Positions 1 to 8,884 of a stretch of 64,000 nucleotides of DNA are shown one piece after another. The translations under genes were made by a program, and so were the position numbers. Every line of letters begins with the position of its first letter. The first letter of the stretch is position 1. The DNA lies in the NCBI RefSeq assembly GCF_030317205.1, contig NZ_JASZYB010000003.1, positions 372,001-436,000 on the forward strand, written 5' to 3'. The notes beneath the pieces are model-generated. The model ran no database searches and was not told the origin of the DNA. It saw only the letters and a list, made by a program, of their open reading frames with translations. This DNA is from Variovorax sp. J2L1-78 (GTDB lineage: Bacteria > Pseudomonadota > Gammaproteobacteria > Burkholderiales > Burkholderiaceae_C).

Positions 1-1
1 T

Positions 2-160
2 CACCCAGCAGGTCAAGCACGGGATGAAGGCGGCAGGGCCCAGCTACCTTCCGCCGGTGCCGAGATGGGTCTGCGCATTGCGGGCGTCGAGCTCGCTGGC
101 AACAGCGTGCAGGCAGCGATGGACTACTTCTCTTCCAACCGCAGCGGAATTCAGCGCTGA
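2..160 (+). CDS. 3' end of an unidentified gene (partial)
   Basis: A reading frame enters from the left edge and stays open to a TGA at 158-160. Its last residues read roughly EMGLRIAGVELAGNSVQ followed by AAMDYFSSNRSGIQR, which has the composition of a real protein end rather than a chance frame. Another plus frame is also open through the first ~60 bases, so an upstream frameshift cannot be excluded. I do not recognise the family. It is convergent with the ggt gene that ends at 184. Confidence 0.3.
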   Translation, partial: HPAGQARDEGGRAQLPSAGAEMGLRIAGVELAGNSVQAAMDYFSSNRSGIQR

Positions 161-183
161 CCGCCATGCCCGCAACGGCTTCA

Positions 184-1770
184 TCAGAAGCCGATCGCGA
201 GACCGTCCCGTCGACCGTCAGAGCCACCCATATAGACACCCGATCCCTGATCGACCCAGATTGCATGGCAGGTACCGAGCGGGCTCGGCGCTGCTACCGG
301 CTCGTGGCCTCGCTTGCGAAGGCCCGACCACACCGCGTCAGGAACCGTCCGCTCGAGCTCCAACACATCGCCTCTGGCGAACATCCGCGCATGATCGATA
401 GCTTGCTGCACAGACATGCCGTAGTCGACGATATTCGAGAGTACTTGGAGCTGGCCCGCCGGCTGGAAGTGGCCACCAGTAACTCCAAAGCTCATGACGG
501 TGTCTGCATCCTTGGTGACCAACGCGGGAATGATGGTGTGCATGGGCCGCTTGCGTCCCTGCAACTCGTTGGGATGACCTTCCTCAAGTACGAAGCCTGA
601 TCCTCGGTTGTGCATCAGGACTCCTGTGCCAGGTGCCACGATCCCGCTGCCAAAATCGTCGTATATCGAATTGATGAATGAGACGAGCGTGCCGTCCGAG
701 TCGGCGACTGACACGTAGACGGTGTCCTTGTGTTCGGGCAACGCAACAGGCGTCCATCCATCGGACTTCGTGTCTAGATCGATCCCTCGGGTCAAGCGTT
801 CAATCGTGTCGTCGGAAAGCAGCTCATTCACATCTACTGCGTTGAACCGCGGGTCGCATAGGAAAGCGTTACGTTGTGCATAGGCGATGCGCGATAGCTC
901 TGCCTGAAGATGGAACCTTTCTGCACTGAGAGGCCCCATTGCACTGAGATCAAACGCCTCGAGCATCGCCGCAATCTGCAGCGCCACGACCCCTTGCCCG
1001 TTGGGCGGGCACTCCCACAATCGATAGCCACGGTAGCTCGCCGAAATCGGCGTCACATACTCCGGCTTGAATTCAGCGAAATCGTCGAGGCTCAACAGGC
1101 TTCCCTTCTTTCGCAACGAGGTCACGATGTTCTCGGCAACCCAGCCTTCGTAGAACGAGTCAGCGCCGGACTTGGCGATGGCGCGCAGCGTCTTGCCCAA
1201 CTGAGGATTGCTTCTGCGTTCGCCTAAGGCAGGCGCTCTGCCTGCGGGAAAGAACAGGGCTTTCGCTTCTGCCGTCGCCATCATTTTTGCCGCCTGTCGC
1301 GCCCAATCGTGCGCAAGGCGTTCCGTGACCAGATAACCCAATTCGGCGGCACCGATCGCGGGCTCGAGCAGTTCTTGCAGCGAACGCGTCCCGTAGTCTT
1401 CGACCAATCGATTCCACGCGCGAACCGCACCTGGAACGGTCAGGGCATGGACGCTATCGACCGGGATGGAGGCCATTCCGCGCCCGCGCAATTCTTCCGC
1501 GCTCGCTGCCTTGGCAGCCCAACCCGATCCGTTGAGCGCGACCGGCGCCTGGCCACGTTTTCTAAGCATGACGAAGCAGTCGCCGCCGATTCCAGTCTGG
1601 GTCGGTTCGACGACTGCCAGCATTGCCGCAGCAGCGACTGCTGCATCGATGGCATTCCCACCGGACCGCAGGACGTCCAGTCCAGCCAACGCTGCCTGCG
1701 GGTTGGAGGTCGCCACCATTCCCCTGCTGCCGACCGCGACGGACCGGCCTGGGGCTTCAAAATCTCGCAT
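184..1770 (-). CDS. ggt: gamma-glutamyltransferase (GGT) family protein
   Basis: This 528-residue Ntn-hydrolase proenzyme should cleave or transfer gamma-glutamyl groups from glutathione-like or gamma-glutamyl amines. The large-subunit half carries the GGNAIDAAVAAA and QTGIGGDCFVML signatures. The maturation site is HKDTVYVSV, whose Thr would be the autoprocessing nucleophile at the start of the small subunit, and a glycine-rich VTGGHFQPAGQLQ lies near the C-terminus. I see no clear signal peptide, so it may act in the cytoplasm, as many GGT-like acylases in amino-acid loci do. It lies 8 bases downstream of the Lrp/AsnC gene on the same strand and is probably co-transcribed with it. The exact substrate cannot be read from the sequence. 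Confidence 0.9.
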   Translation of the reverse strand: MRDFEAPGRSVAVGSRGMVATSNPQAALAGLDVLRSGGNAIDAAVAAAAMLAVVEPTQTGIGGDCFVMLRKRGQAPVALNGSGWAAKAASAEELRGRGMASIPVDSVHALTVPGAVRAWNRLVEDYGTRSLQELLEPAIGAAELGYLVTERLAHDWARQAAKMMATAEAKALFFPAGRAPALGERRSNPQLGKTLRAIAKSGADSFYEGWVAENIVTSLRKKGSLLSLDDFAEFKPEYVTPISASYRGYRLWECPPNGQGVVALQIAAMLEAFDLSAMGPLSAERFHLQAELSRIAYAQRNAFLCDPRFNAVDVNELLSDDTIERLTRGIDLDTKSDGWTPVALPEHKDTVYVSVADSDGTLVSFINSIYDDFGSGIVAPGTGVLMHNRGSGFVLEEGHPNELQGRKRPMHTIIPALVTKDADTVMSFGVTGGHFQPAGQLQVLSNIVDYGMSVQQAIDHARMFARGDVLELERTVPDAVWSGLRKRGHEPVAAPSPLGTCHAIWVDQGSGVYMGGSDGRRDGLAIGF

Positions 1771-1778
1771 CGAAATTC

Positions 1779-2243
1779 CTAAATCGTTAACGGCACGTTG
1801 AGGGATACCTTGATCCGCTGCATGGCAACGTAAGTCTTGAACGTCTTGATGTTTCCTGCCGAGAAAAACAGCTCGCGCGTGAGCTTTTCGTATTCGGACA
1901 TGTCCTTGACGTTGATCACGAGCATGAAGTCGAAATCACCAGTCACGTAGTAGACCTGCTGCACCTGCACACAGTTCGCGAAACTCTTCTTGACTTGATC
2001 GAGCAGATCCAGCCGCTCGCTCTCCAGCTTCACCTCGACCAGGATGGTGATGGGGCGACCCACCGCCGTTGGATCGACGACGGCTACCGTCGTCATGATG
2101 ACGCCGGCCGCTTCAAGCGCAGCAATTCGCCGGTTTACCGCCGACGGCGACAGGTTCACCTCTTCCGAGAGCTGGCGTTGGGAAGTCTTGCTGTCCGCCT
2201 GCAGGAGGCTGAGGAGCTTGATGTCGTAGTTGTCTAAAAGCAT
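1779..2243 (-). CDS. Lrp/AsnC family transcriptional regulator
   Basis: 154 residues, the usual Lrp/AsnC length. An N-terminal winged helix-turn-helix (about residues 5-55, LLSLLQADSKTSQRQLSEEV then SPSAVNRRIAALE) precedes an AsnC/RAM ligand-binding domain with VYYVTGDFDFMLVI. The protein should respond to an amino acid and regulate local transport and catabolic genes. It is transcribed away from the ABC transporter operon and shares a 279-bp divergent region with it, the usual layout for a local regulator. The start is the ATG at 2241-2243. Confidence 0.92.
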   Translation of the reverse strand: MLLDNYDIKLLSLLQADSKTSQRQLSEEVNLSPSAVNRRIAALEAAGVIMTTVAVVDPTAVGRPITILVEVKLESERLDLLDQVKKSFANCVQVQQVYYVTGDFDFMLVINVKDMSEYEKLTRELFFSAGNIKTFKTYVAMQRIKVSLNVPLTI

Positions 2244-2522
2244 GGTTGTTATGCGTCAGCGCTGGCTAAATTCTGGGCCGCAAGAAGCGGTTTTTTGACG
2301 CGTATGTGCGCTGGCAACCGAAACATTGTTGCACCAGGGGCTCAAAACGAGGAAAAGCGCCCAATTTTGTGCATGCCACGCGCCCTCTTAGGGGAAACCC
2401 TCGGCTGAATGTTTCACGAACGCAATAACGGCGCGCTTTCGCTATCCAGATTCAACCATTCGTGCGAGGGGTCACTTTTACGATTTCCTATACCACTCCA
2501 CCTACCTGAAGGAACAAACTCC
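2244..2522. promoter_or_regulatory. divergent intergenic region between the lrp-like gene and the ABC transporter operon
   Basis: 279 bp with no convincing gene. It must hold the promoter of the regulator on the minus strand and of the transporter operon on the plus strand, and by analogy the Lrp-family operator. The transporter start is preceded by AAGGAACAAACTCC, an acceptable Shine-Dalgarno. I cannot define the -10/-35 boxes or the operator with confidence. Confidence 0.45.
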
Positions 2523-3602
2523 ATGTCCACGAACGGTCATCGCCCCCGCAACATCTTCAACGCAGTTGCCTGCGCGGCAACGCTTGTGGCCAGTGTTGCC
2601 ATCGCACAACCGCGGCCGGCCTCGGCGCCTGTGGCCGCAGCGGCGCCATCGGTGGCTTCGCCTACGCTCAACGCCATCAAGGCACGTGGCCAGCTCATTT
2701 GCGGCGTCGGCGGTGATCGCCCCGGCTTCGGCTTCCCCGACGCACGCGGCGTGATGCGCGGCTTCGATGCAGACGTGTGTCGATCCATCGCGGCGGCGAT
2801 CTTCGGCAATCCGGACAAGGTTCGCTTCGTCTCTCTGACCAGCCTGACGCGCTTCCCGTCGCTTCAGTCCGGCGAAGTCGACATCGTGGCTCGCTTCACC
2901 ACCTGGACGCTGACCCGCGAAGCGCAGCTTGGCTTGGAAGTGCCGGCAATCCACTTCTATGACGGTCAGGGCTTTCTTGTAAAGAAAAAGGACGGCATCA
3001 AGAGCGCGCATGATCTCGGCGGCGCCTCAGTGTGTTTCCAGCCCGGCTCCACCGGCGAAGTGAATGCCGCCGACTTTTTCCGCGCAAACAAGCTCGAGAT
3101 GAAGCCGGTCGTCATCGAGAAGATGGAGCAAATGCGCGACGCTATCGTGAGCGGCCGTTGCGACGCCTATACAAACGACACCGCGCAACTTGCTTCTTTC
3201 AAGGCATCCATCGGTAGCGCTGGCAACGACTACCAGGTCCTGCCCGAAATCATCTCCAAGGAGCCGCTGGGAGCTTTCATCCGCAAGGGTGACCAGCGCT
3301 TCTTTGACATCGTTCGCTGGACCCACGCGGCCATGCTGAACGCCGAAGAATTCGGCATGACAGCCGCCAACATTGACAAGTTCAGGAACAACTCGAATCC
3401 GGCTATCCAGCGCTTCATGGGTGAGACCGGCGACCTCGGCGCCGCGCTCGGCCTCGACGCGCAATGGGCAGTGAACGTCGTGAAGGGCGTTGGCAACTAT
3501 GCTGAGATCTACGAGCGCAGCATCGCGCCCCTGGGCCTGCCGCGCGGCCTGAATCGTCTACTGAAGGACGGCGGCATCCAGTACGCCGCGCCGATGCGCT
3601 AG
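2523..3602 (+). CDS. amino-acid ABC transporter substrate-binding protein (AapJ-like)
   Basis: A 359-residue periplasmic binding protein of the polar/general amino-acid family. The start is taken at the ATG after AAGGAACAAACTCC. The reading frame is open further upstream, but starting at 2523 gives a proper signal peptide (NIFNAVACAATLVASVAIAQ). The mature part has the typical VGGDRPGFGFPD near its N-terminus, GFDADVCRSIAAAIFG, and the C-terminal AINYAE-like segment WAVNVVKGVGNYAEIYERSI seen in AapJ. It is the first gene of a four-gene transporter operon and delivers substrate to the two permeases downstream. Specificity is not readable, although the diaminopropionate lyase downstream suggests a basic or diamino acid. 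Confidence 0.92.
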   Translation: MSTNGHRPRNIFNAVACAATLVASVAIAQPRPASAPVAAAAPSVASPTLNAIKARGQLICGVGGDRPGFGFPDARGVMRGFDADVCRSIAAAIFGNPDKVRFVSLTSLTRFPSLQSGEVDIVARFTTWTLTREAQLGLEVPAIHFYDGQGFLVKKKDGIKSAHDLGGASVCFQPGSTGEVNAADFFRANKLEMKPVVIEKMEQMRDAIVSGRCDAYTNDTAQLASFKASIGSAGNDYQVLPEIISKEPLGAFIRKGDQRFFDIVRWTHAAMLNAEEFGMTAANIDKFRNNSNPAIQRFMGETGDLGAALGLDAQWAVNVVKGVGNYAEIYERSIAPLGLPRGLNRLLKDGGIQYAAPMR

Positions 3603-3614
3603 TCGCGCTGATGT

Positions 3615-3637
3615 CGCCGGCTCAAATCGAGCCGGCG
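3615..3637 (+). terminator. intra-operon hairpin after the binding-protein gene
   Basis: A perfect 9-bp stem, CGCCGGCTC / GAGCCGGCG, with an AAATC loop begins 13 bases after the binding-protein stop codon. It is followed by CCCTTTCCCC rather than a strong U-run. Hairpins here usually stabilise the upstream message or partly terminate, so that binding protein is made in excess of permease. That role is inferred. Confidence 0.65.
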
Positions 3638-3696
3638 AATCCCTTTCCCCTAGTCAATGTTTAAGCCCGCCATCTGGTCGGGATGGCGAAACTCCA

Positions 3697-4854
3697 ATGT
3701 CCTCAAACAGATTGTCCCGCTCCAAGGTCCCCATGCGTCGGGTCGTATGGCAAGTGCTCGCTGCGCTGATCGTGATCGGCGTTTTCAGCTGGCTGATCGG
3801 TAATGCACAGGCGAATCTCGGCGCACGTAATGTTGCCTCAGGATTCGGCTTTCTGCAACGCGAAGCAGGGCTTCCCATTGCGGAGCACCTGATCCCTTAC
3901 ACCCCGGCAGATAGCTATTTGCGTGCGCTGGTCGTGGGCATGCTCAACACGCTCTGGGTTGCGTTTTGGGGCATCGTGCTCGCCACAATCCTGGGCACCG
4001 TAATCGGAGTTGCCCGCCTATCGAAGAACTGGCTGCTCGCAAAGCTGATGTCGGCTTACGTCGAGTTCTTCCGCGATCTGCCCCTGCTGTTGCAACTGTT
4101 CCTCTGGTACGCCCTTCTTCAGGGTCTGCCGCCGGTTCGCCAAGCGATCCACCCCATCGCGGGCGTCTACCTGTCCAACCGCGGCTTGAGCTTCCCGGTT
4201 CTCGACTGGCAAACGGCCCACAGCTGGACGCTCCTCGCTTTCATCCTTGGTTTGATTGCCACTGTGATCTCCGCAAAGCGAGCCACTCGCAAGTCACTGG
4301 ACGATGGGCGCCAACGCGCCACTTGGCCGACCGCGGTCCTGCTCATGGCGGTCATGCCCGCCACGGTCGTGATTACGCTGGGCGCTCCGTTCGCCTTGGA
4401 CATGCCTAGCCCACGGAGTTTCAACATCCGTGGCGGCGTCACCGTCTCGCCAGAATTCTTCGCGCTGTTGTTTGGTCTGGTGATCTACAACGCGGCATTC
4501 ATTGCCGAAATTGTTCGTTCCGGCATCCAGTCGGTTAGTCATGGACAGATAGAAGCATCCCGCGCCCTTGGCTTGAAATCATCAAACACGTTGAAATGGA
4601 TCGTTTTTCCGCAGGCACTCCGAGTGATCGTTCCGCCGCTAACGAGCCAATACCTCAACCTGGCCAAGCAATCCTCCCTGGCCGTTGCCATTGGCTACCA
4701 GGACATCGTCTCCATCGCCACCACGGCGATGAACCAGAACGGTCAAGCGGTGGAACTTGTGGCAATCATCATGGGCGTCTACCTCACGATCAGTCTCTCG
4801 ATCAGCGCGCTGATGAACCACTACAACGCCCGTATTGCACTAGTGGAGCGCTAA
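3697..4854 (+). CDS. amino-acid ABC transporter permease (AapQ-like)
   Basis: A 385-residue inner-membrane permease of the His/Glu/Gln/Arg/opine subfamily. It has an N-terminal hydrophobic segment (VLAALIVIGVFSWLIG), the LVVGMLNTLWVAFWGIVLAT segment that opens the permease domain, and the conserved EVVRGIP-like YVEFFRDLPLLLQL. A long insert between early transmembrane segments is characteristic of AapQ. The ATPase-contact loop is near EASRALGLKSSNTLKWIVFP, the EAA motif. It pairs with the second permease, which begins 1 base after its stop codon. Confidence 0.92.
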   Translation: MSSNRLSRSKVPMRRVVWQVLAALIVIGVFSWLIGNAQANLGARNVASGFGFLQREAGLPIAEHLIPYTPADSYLRALVVGMLNTLWVAFWGIVLATILGTVIGVARLSKNWLLAKLMSAYVEFFRDLPLLLQLFLWYALLQGLPPVRQAIHPIAGVYLSNRGLSFPVLDWQTAHSWTLLAFILGLIATVISAKRATRKSLDDGRQRATWPTAVLLMAVMPATVVITLGAPFALDMPSPRSFNIRGGVTVSPEFFALLFGLVIYNAAFIAEIVRSGIQSVSHGQIEASRALGLKSSNTLKWIVFPQALRVIVPPLTSQYLNLAKQSSLAVAIGYQDIVSIATTAMNQNGQAVELVAIIMGVYLTISLSISALMNHYNARIALVER

Positions 4855-4855
4855 C

Positions 4856-6001
4856 GTGACCATCCTATCCGTGAAACACTCTGTCCATTCCAGCACCACC
4901 GTCATGCGTACACCCCCGGTGCAGGAACGCAGCGGCCCGATTGCGTGGCTGCGCCAAAACCTCTTCTATTCGTGGATATCGACGCTGACGACGATCGTCC
5001 TTCTGGTTGTGCTGGCGAAGTTCTCTGCATTCGTTTTCCAGTGGGGAGTCGTCAACGCGATCTGGAGTGTCCCAACAGGTTCGCAGGGGCCTAACAGCGA
5101 CGCCTGCAAGGCCGTTCAAGGCAGCGGCGCATGCTGGGCCGTCATCACGGACAAGTATCGCTTCATGCTCTTCGGCATGTACCCCTTCGAGGAACAGTGG
5201 AGAGCCTTGATCGTCGTCTTGCTGTTCATTGGTCTCTACGTCATGTCCGGAATGAAGCGCTTTTGGCGACCCGCCTTGGCCGGTGTGTGGACACTGGCGC
5301 TTATGGCCATTGGCTTACTCATGTGGGGCGGAGTTTTCGGCCTGCAGTTCGTGCCGCAGACGCAATGGGGCGGCTTGGCATTGACTCTGATTCTGGCGAC
5401 GGTTGGCGTTGCAGTGGCTTTCCCGCTGGCGATTCTGGTGGCACTGGGACGCCGTTCGAAGCTGCCGTTTATCCGATGGATCTGCGTCGCATATGTCGAG
5501 ATGATTCGCGGCGTTCCACTGATCACGCTGCTGTTCATGGCGAGTGTGATGTTCCCGCTCCTGATGCCAGAAGGCGTCAACCTGGACAAGCTCTTGCGCG
5601 CTCAGGTTGCCATCATTCTCTTTTTTGGCGCCTATCTCGCCGAGGTCATCCGCGGCGGCTTGCAGGCGCTGCCGAAGGGACAGTACGAAGCGGCGCATGC
5701 GTTGGGTCTCTCCTACTGGTCGACGAACCGCAAGATCATCCTCCCACAAGCGTTGCAGCTCGTCATTCCGCCGCTCGTCAACAACTTCATTGGCTTCTTC
5801 AAGGACACGTCGCTGGTGCTCGTCATCGGTCTCTATGACTTGCTCGCGGCCTCGCGCGCTGCGATCGGCGAGCCCGCTTGGCAGGGCTTTGCGGTCGAAA
5901 CGTACATATTCGTAGGCTTCATCTACTTCGCGTTCTGCTTTGCCATGTCCAAGTACAGCCAGAAGCTTGAAGTCCACCTCAATCAGCATAGAAAGCGCTA
6001 A
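4856..6001 (+). CDS. amino-acid ABC transporter permease (AapM-like)
   Basis: 381 residues, starting at a GTG 1 base after the stop of the first permease, so probably translationally coupled. It has several hydrophobic segments, the permease signature YVEMIRGVPLITLLFMASV and the EAA-type cytoplasmic loop YEAAHALGLSYWSTNRKIIL that contacts the ATPase. The N-terminal half, which includes a periplasmic stretch with two cysteines (DACKAVQGSGACW), is longer than in simple HisM-type permeases and matches the AapM layout. It forms a heterodimeric channel with the preceding gene product. Confidence 0.92.
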   Translation: MTILSVKHSVHSSTTVMRTPPVQERSGPIAWLRQNLFYSWISTLTTIVLLVVLAKFSAFVFQWGVVNAIWSVPTGSQGPNSDACKAVQGSGACWAVITDKYRFMLFGMYPFEEQWRALIVVLLFIGLYVMSGMKRFWRPALAGVWTLALMAIGLLMWGGVFGLQFVPQTQWGGLALTLILATVGVAVAFPLAILVALGRRSKLPFIRWICVAYVEMIRGVPLITLLFMASVMFPLLMPEGVNLDKLLRAQVAIILFFGAYLAEVIRGGLQALPKGQYEAAHALGLSYWSTNRKIILPQALQLVIPPLVNNFIGFFKDTSLVLVIGLYDLLAASRAAIGEPAWQGFAVETYIFVGFIYFAFCFAMSKYSQKLEVHLNQHRKR

Positions 6002-6005
6002 ACCT

Positions 6006-6785
6006 ATGACTATCGCAACGACAGTAGCACCGGCCGCTCGCCAGCAAGGCGTCGCAGTCTCGATGCAGAAGATCAACAAATGGTACGGCGCGATGCACGT
6101 GCTGCGCGACGTCAACCTTGACGTGGCGACTGGCGAACGCGTCGTGGTTTGCGGTCCGTCCGGTTCGGGTAAATCGACCCTTATCCGGTGCATCAACCAG
6201 CTTGAAGAGCATCACGAAGGCCAGATCGTCGTGGACGGCATCAGCCTCGACAGCGACGCAAAGAACCTCGATGCCGTTCGCTGCGAAGTAGGGATGGTCT
6301 TCCAGAGCTTCAACCTCTTCCCGCACTTGACGGTGCTGGAGAACTGTACTTTGGCGCCCATGCTGGTCCGGCATGTGCCCCGCCGGGAAGCTGAATCGCT
6401 GGCAAGGTCATACCTGGAGCGCGTGCGGATTCCAGACCAGGCCAGCAAATATCCGGGGCAGCTCTCCGGTGGCCAACAGCAGCGTGTTGCGATCGCACGA
6501 GCCTTGTGCATGAAACCGAAGATCATGCTTTTCGACGAGCCGACCTCCGCGCTCGATCCCGAGATGGTTAAGGAAGTACTCGACACGATGGTTTCCCTCG
6601 CGAAGGACGGCATGACGATGATCTGCGTAACGCACGAAATGGGCTTCGCTCGCGAAGTCGCAGACCGCGTAGTCTTCATGGACCGCGGCGAGATCGTCGA
6701 GTCCGGAAGTCCTGACGAAATGTTCAGCACCCCGAAGTCGGACCGCCTGCGGACTTTCCTCGGTCAAGTCCTGCGCAATCAATAA
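6006..6785 (+). CDS. amino-acid ABC transporter ATP-binding protein (AapP-like)
   Basis: A 259-residue ABC ATPase that powers the two permeases. Walker A is GPSGSGKST, the Q-loop lies in VGMVFQSFNLFPHLTV, the signature is LSGGQQQR, Walker B is IMLFDEPTSALDP and the H-loop is CVTHEMGFAREVADRV. The start is the ATG 4 bases after the AapM-like stop. A frame open further upstream overlaps the permease and is not needed. All catalytic elements are intact. Confidence 0.95.
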   Translation: MTIATTVAPAARQQGVAVSMQKINKWYGAMHVLRDVNLDVATGERVVVCGPSGSGKSTLIRCINQLEEHHEGQIVVDGISLDSDAKNLDAVRCEVGMVFQSFNLFPHLTVLENCTLAPMLVRHVPRREAESLARSYLERVRIPDQASKYPGQLSGGQQQRVAIARALCMKPKIMLFDEPTSALDPEMVKEVLDTMVSLAKDGMTMICVTHEMGFAREVADRVVFMDRGEIVESGSPDEMFSTPKSDRLRTFLGQVLRNQ

Positions 6786-6799
6786 TCGATCACGCTACG

Positions 6800-7450
6800 A
6801 TGCCAGACGCTTATCACCTCCTCCTATTCGTGCTGGCCGGCTGGCTGCTGAACGTCACCCCAGGGCCTGACGTCCTGTACATCGTCACGAACTCGCTACG
6901 AGGCGGCTGGAAGTCTGGCGTTGTCGCTGGTCTTGGCATCACAGCTGGCTGCTTTGTGCACATCTTTGCTGCTGCGTTGGGAATGGGCGCACTTCTGGCG
7001 GCCTCTGAGACTGCCTTCACTGTCTTGAAATGGATCGGCGCTGCGTACCTGTTGTGGATCGGCGGGAAGATCTTGCTTGCGCGTGCAGCACCGGCGACAA
7101 CAGACCTTCAAGCGGTTGCTCTATCGCGGCCTCTTCCCAGTTCAAAAGAGATTTTTCTCGGCGGCTTCTGGACCAACGTCCTCAATCCGAAGGTCGTGCT
7201 GTTCTTCCTGGCTTTCCTGCCCCAGTTCATCAGCCCGGAAACGACAGGAAAGACCAGTGCGTTCCTTGCTCTTGGTGTACTTTTCAATGTGAACAGCATC
7301 CCGGTCAACGCGGGCTGGGCGATCGCGGCTGCGTGGATGGCCAGAAGACCTGTCGTTCAACGCGGAATGCACTGGCTCGACAAGCTTGCTGGCTCGATGT
7401 TCATCGTCTTTGGGGTCAGGCTTGCACTGGTCGATCGACCCGGCGCCTAG
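6800..7450 (+). CDS. LysE/RhtB family amino-acid exporter
   Basis: A 216-residue integral membrane protein of the LysE/RhtB superfamily, which exports amino acids or related metabolites. The family signature NVTPGPDVLYIVTNSLRGGW lies near the N-terminus, followed by GLGITAGCFVHIFAAALGMG, LKWIGAAYLLWIGGKIL and FLGGFWTNVLNPKVVLFFLA. It starts 14 bases after the ATPase gene and is probably in the same transcript. Import and export genes together suggest that intracellular substrate or product must be held within limits. Confidence 0.9.
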   Translation: MPDAYHLLLFVLAGWLLNVTPGPDVLYIVTNSLRGGWKSGVVAGLGITAGCFVHIFAAALGMGALLAASETAFTVLKWIGAAYLLWIGGKILLARAAPATTDLQAVALSRPLPSSKEIFLGGFWTNVLNPKVVLFFLAFLPQFISPETTGKTSAFLALGVLFNVNSIPVNAGWAIAAAWMARRPVVQRGMHWLDKLAGSMFIVFGVRLALVDRPGA

Positions 7451-7628
7451 CTACCTCAAGGAAAAAAGCGTGCTGCACGTGGGACCTGAGCGTTGCGATC
7501 GTGCGAACACAACGTGCAGCCACAGTGGTCCTGCACATCGCACAGATGTTGTGTTTTCCAGCCTCAAATTGCGCCAAGCAACACAGCTTCAAATCTTAGG
7601 ATTGCAGCATCACACACGGAACAACCAA
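7451..7628 (+). other. 178-bp spacer upstream of dpaL
   Basis: No gene is supported here. An upstream-extended dpaL frame crosses it, but its residues do not resemble a diaminopropionate lyase N-terminus. It may hold a secondary promoter for dpaL. I see no clear hairpin or promoter box. Confidence 0.35.
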
Positions 7629-8861
7629 ATGCTCATTACCAACACGCGTGCTACGCGCGAAACGTACCCCAATGATCTGCGTTCAATCATGTCTGTCGAC
7701 AATGCTGAGCAAAGCAGGAAGTGGCTCTCGACATGGGGTGGCATCTATCCAGGGTCAACACCGCTCTACGCGCTGGACGGACTTGCCACTGCACTGGGCG
7801 TGGGACAGATTCTCGTGAAGGATGAATCGGTTCGTTCCGAACTTGGCAGCTTCAAGGCACTCGGTGCGCCGATCGCATTGGTTAGGTTAATTCTCCGCCT
7901 GTGGCCAAACGACGGCCTGGATCCGCAGGCGCTACTTTCCGGCGCCTACAAGACAAAATTCAGCGACTTCACGGTTATCAGTGCGACGGATGGGAATCAC
8001 GGCAAAGGCTTGGCTGCGGCAGCGCAGAGTGCAGGTTGCCGCTGCGTGATCGTGCTGCATGCCAACGTCAGCGCCGAGCGGGAAGCGGCTATCGCGGCCT
8101 ATGGCGCAGATATCGTTCGCATCCAGGGCAATTACGACGAGTCGGTGGAGGAGGCCGCGCGCCTGGCTCGTGAGAATGCCTGGCATGTCGTCTCGGATAC
8201 GTCATATGACGGCTATGAAGAGATCCCGCGTGATGTGATGCAGGGATACGGCACCATCGCAGCCGAAATCGTTGAAGGGTCGGCGCGGTCGAAATCGCCC
8301 GTGACCCATGTCTTTCTGCAAGGTGGTGTGGGCGGACTCGCCGCCGGCATCGTCAGCTATTTCTGGGAAACCTACGGCACCCGCCGTCCGACGGCAATCA
8401 TCGTTGAGCCCGAGCAGGCGGACTGTCTTTTCCAGAGCGCCCTCAGCGGTGTTGCAGCAAAGGCCACCGGTTCCGTGGACTCCGTGATGGCGGGCCTGGC
8501 TTGCGGTGAAACCTCGCCACTGGCCTGGCGCTTCCTGGTATCAAGTGTTGACTACTTCATGACCGTGAAGGATGAGGATGCGGTTCAAGCCATGCAGGTG
8601 CTGGCCAAGGGCAATGAAAGTGACCTCCCCATCGTTTCCGGGGAATCTGGCGCCGCTGGTCTGGCCGGCCTGATCCAGCTGATGCGCGATCCCAAGCTCG
8701 CACGGCAAGCTGGACTGGACCACTCGTCCACGGTGCTGCTGATTAGCACAGAAGGTGCAACTGCACCGGCGGTTTATGAGCAACTGGTGGGCGAATCCGG
8801 CTTGGGCGTGCTGGCGCGGCAAAAAGAGTTTCTCGATCGCAGAGCGAGCCACTACGCGTAA
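7629..8861 (+). CDS. dpaL: diaminopropionate ammonia-lyase
   Basis: A 410-residue PLP fold-type II lyase, close to the usual ~400. It converts 2,3-diaminopropionate to pyruvate and ammonia. The PLP-binding lysine is K76 in ELGSFKALGAP, ATDGNHGKGLAAAAQ binds substrate and phosphate, and the glycine loop is LQGGVGGLAAGIVSYF. SDTSYDGYEEIPRDVMQGY is characteristic of DpaL against threonine dehydratase. The ATG at 7629 gives the family N-terminus. It sits in a transport/hydrolase operon and is followed 23 bases later by an M20 peptidase that could release its substrate. Confidence 0.92.
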   Translation: MLITNTRATRETYPNDLRSIMSVDNAEQSRKWLSTWGGIYPGSTPLYALDGLATALGVGQILVKDESVRSELGSFKALGAPIALVRLILRLWPNDGLDPQALLSGAYKTKFSDFTVISATDGNHGKGLAAAAQSAGCRCVIVLHANVSAEREAAIAAYGADIVRIQGNYDESVEEAARLARENAWHVVSDTSYDGYEEIPRDVMQGYGTIAAEIVEGSARSKSPVTHVFLQGGVGGLAAGIVSYFWETYGTRRPTAIIVEPEQADCLFQSALSGVAAKATGSVDSVMAGLACGETSPLAWRFLVSSVDYFMTVKDEDAVQAMQVLAKGNESDLPIVSGESGAAGLAGLIQLMRDPKLARQAGLDHSSTVLLISTEGATAPAVYEQLVGESGLGVLARQKEFLDRRASHYA

Positions 8862-8884
8862 CCGGTTTCAACATAAAAGTAAAC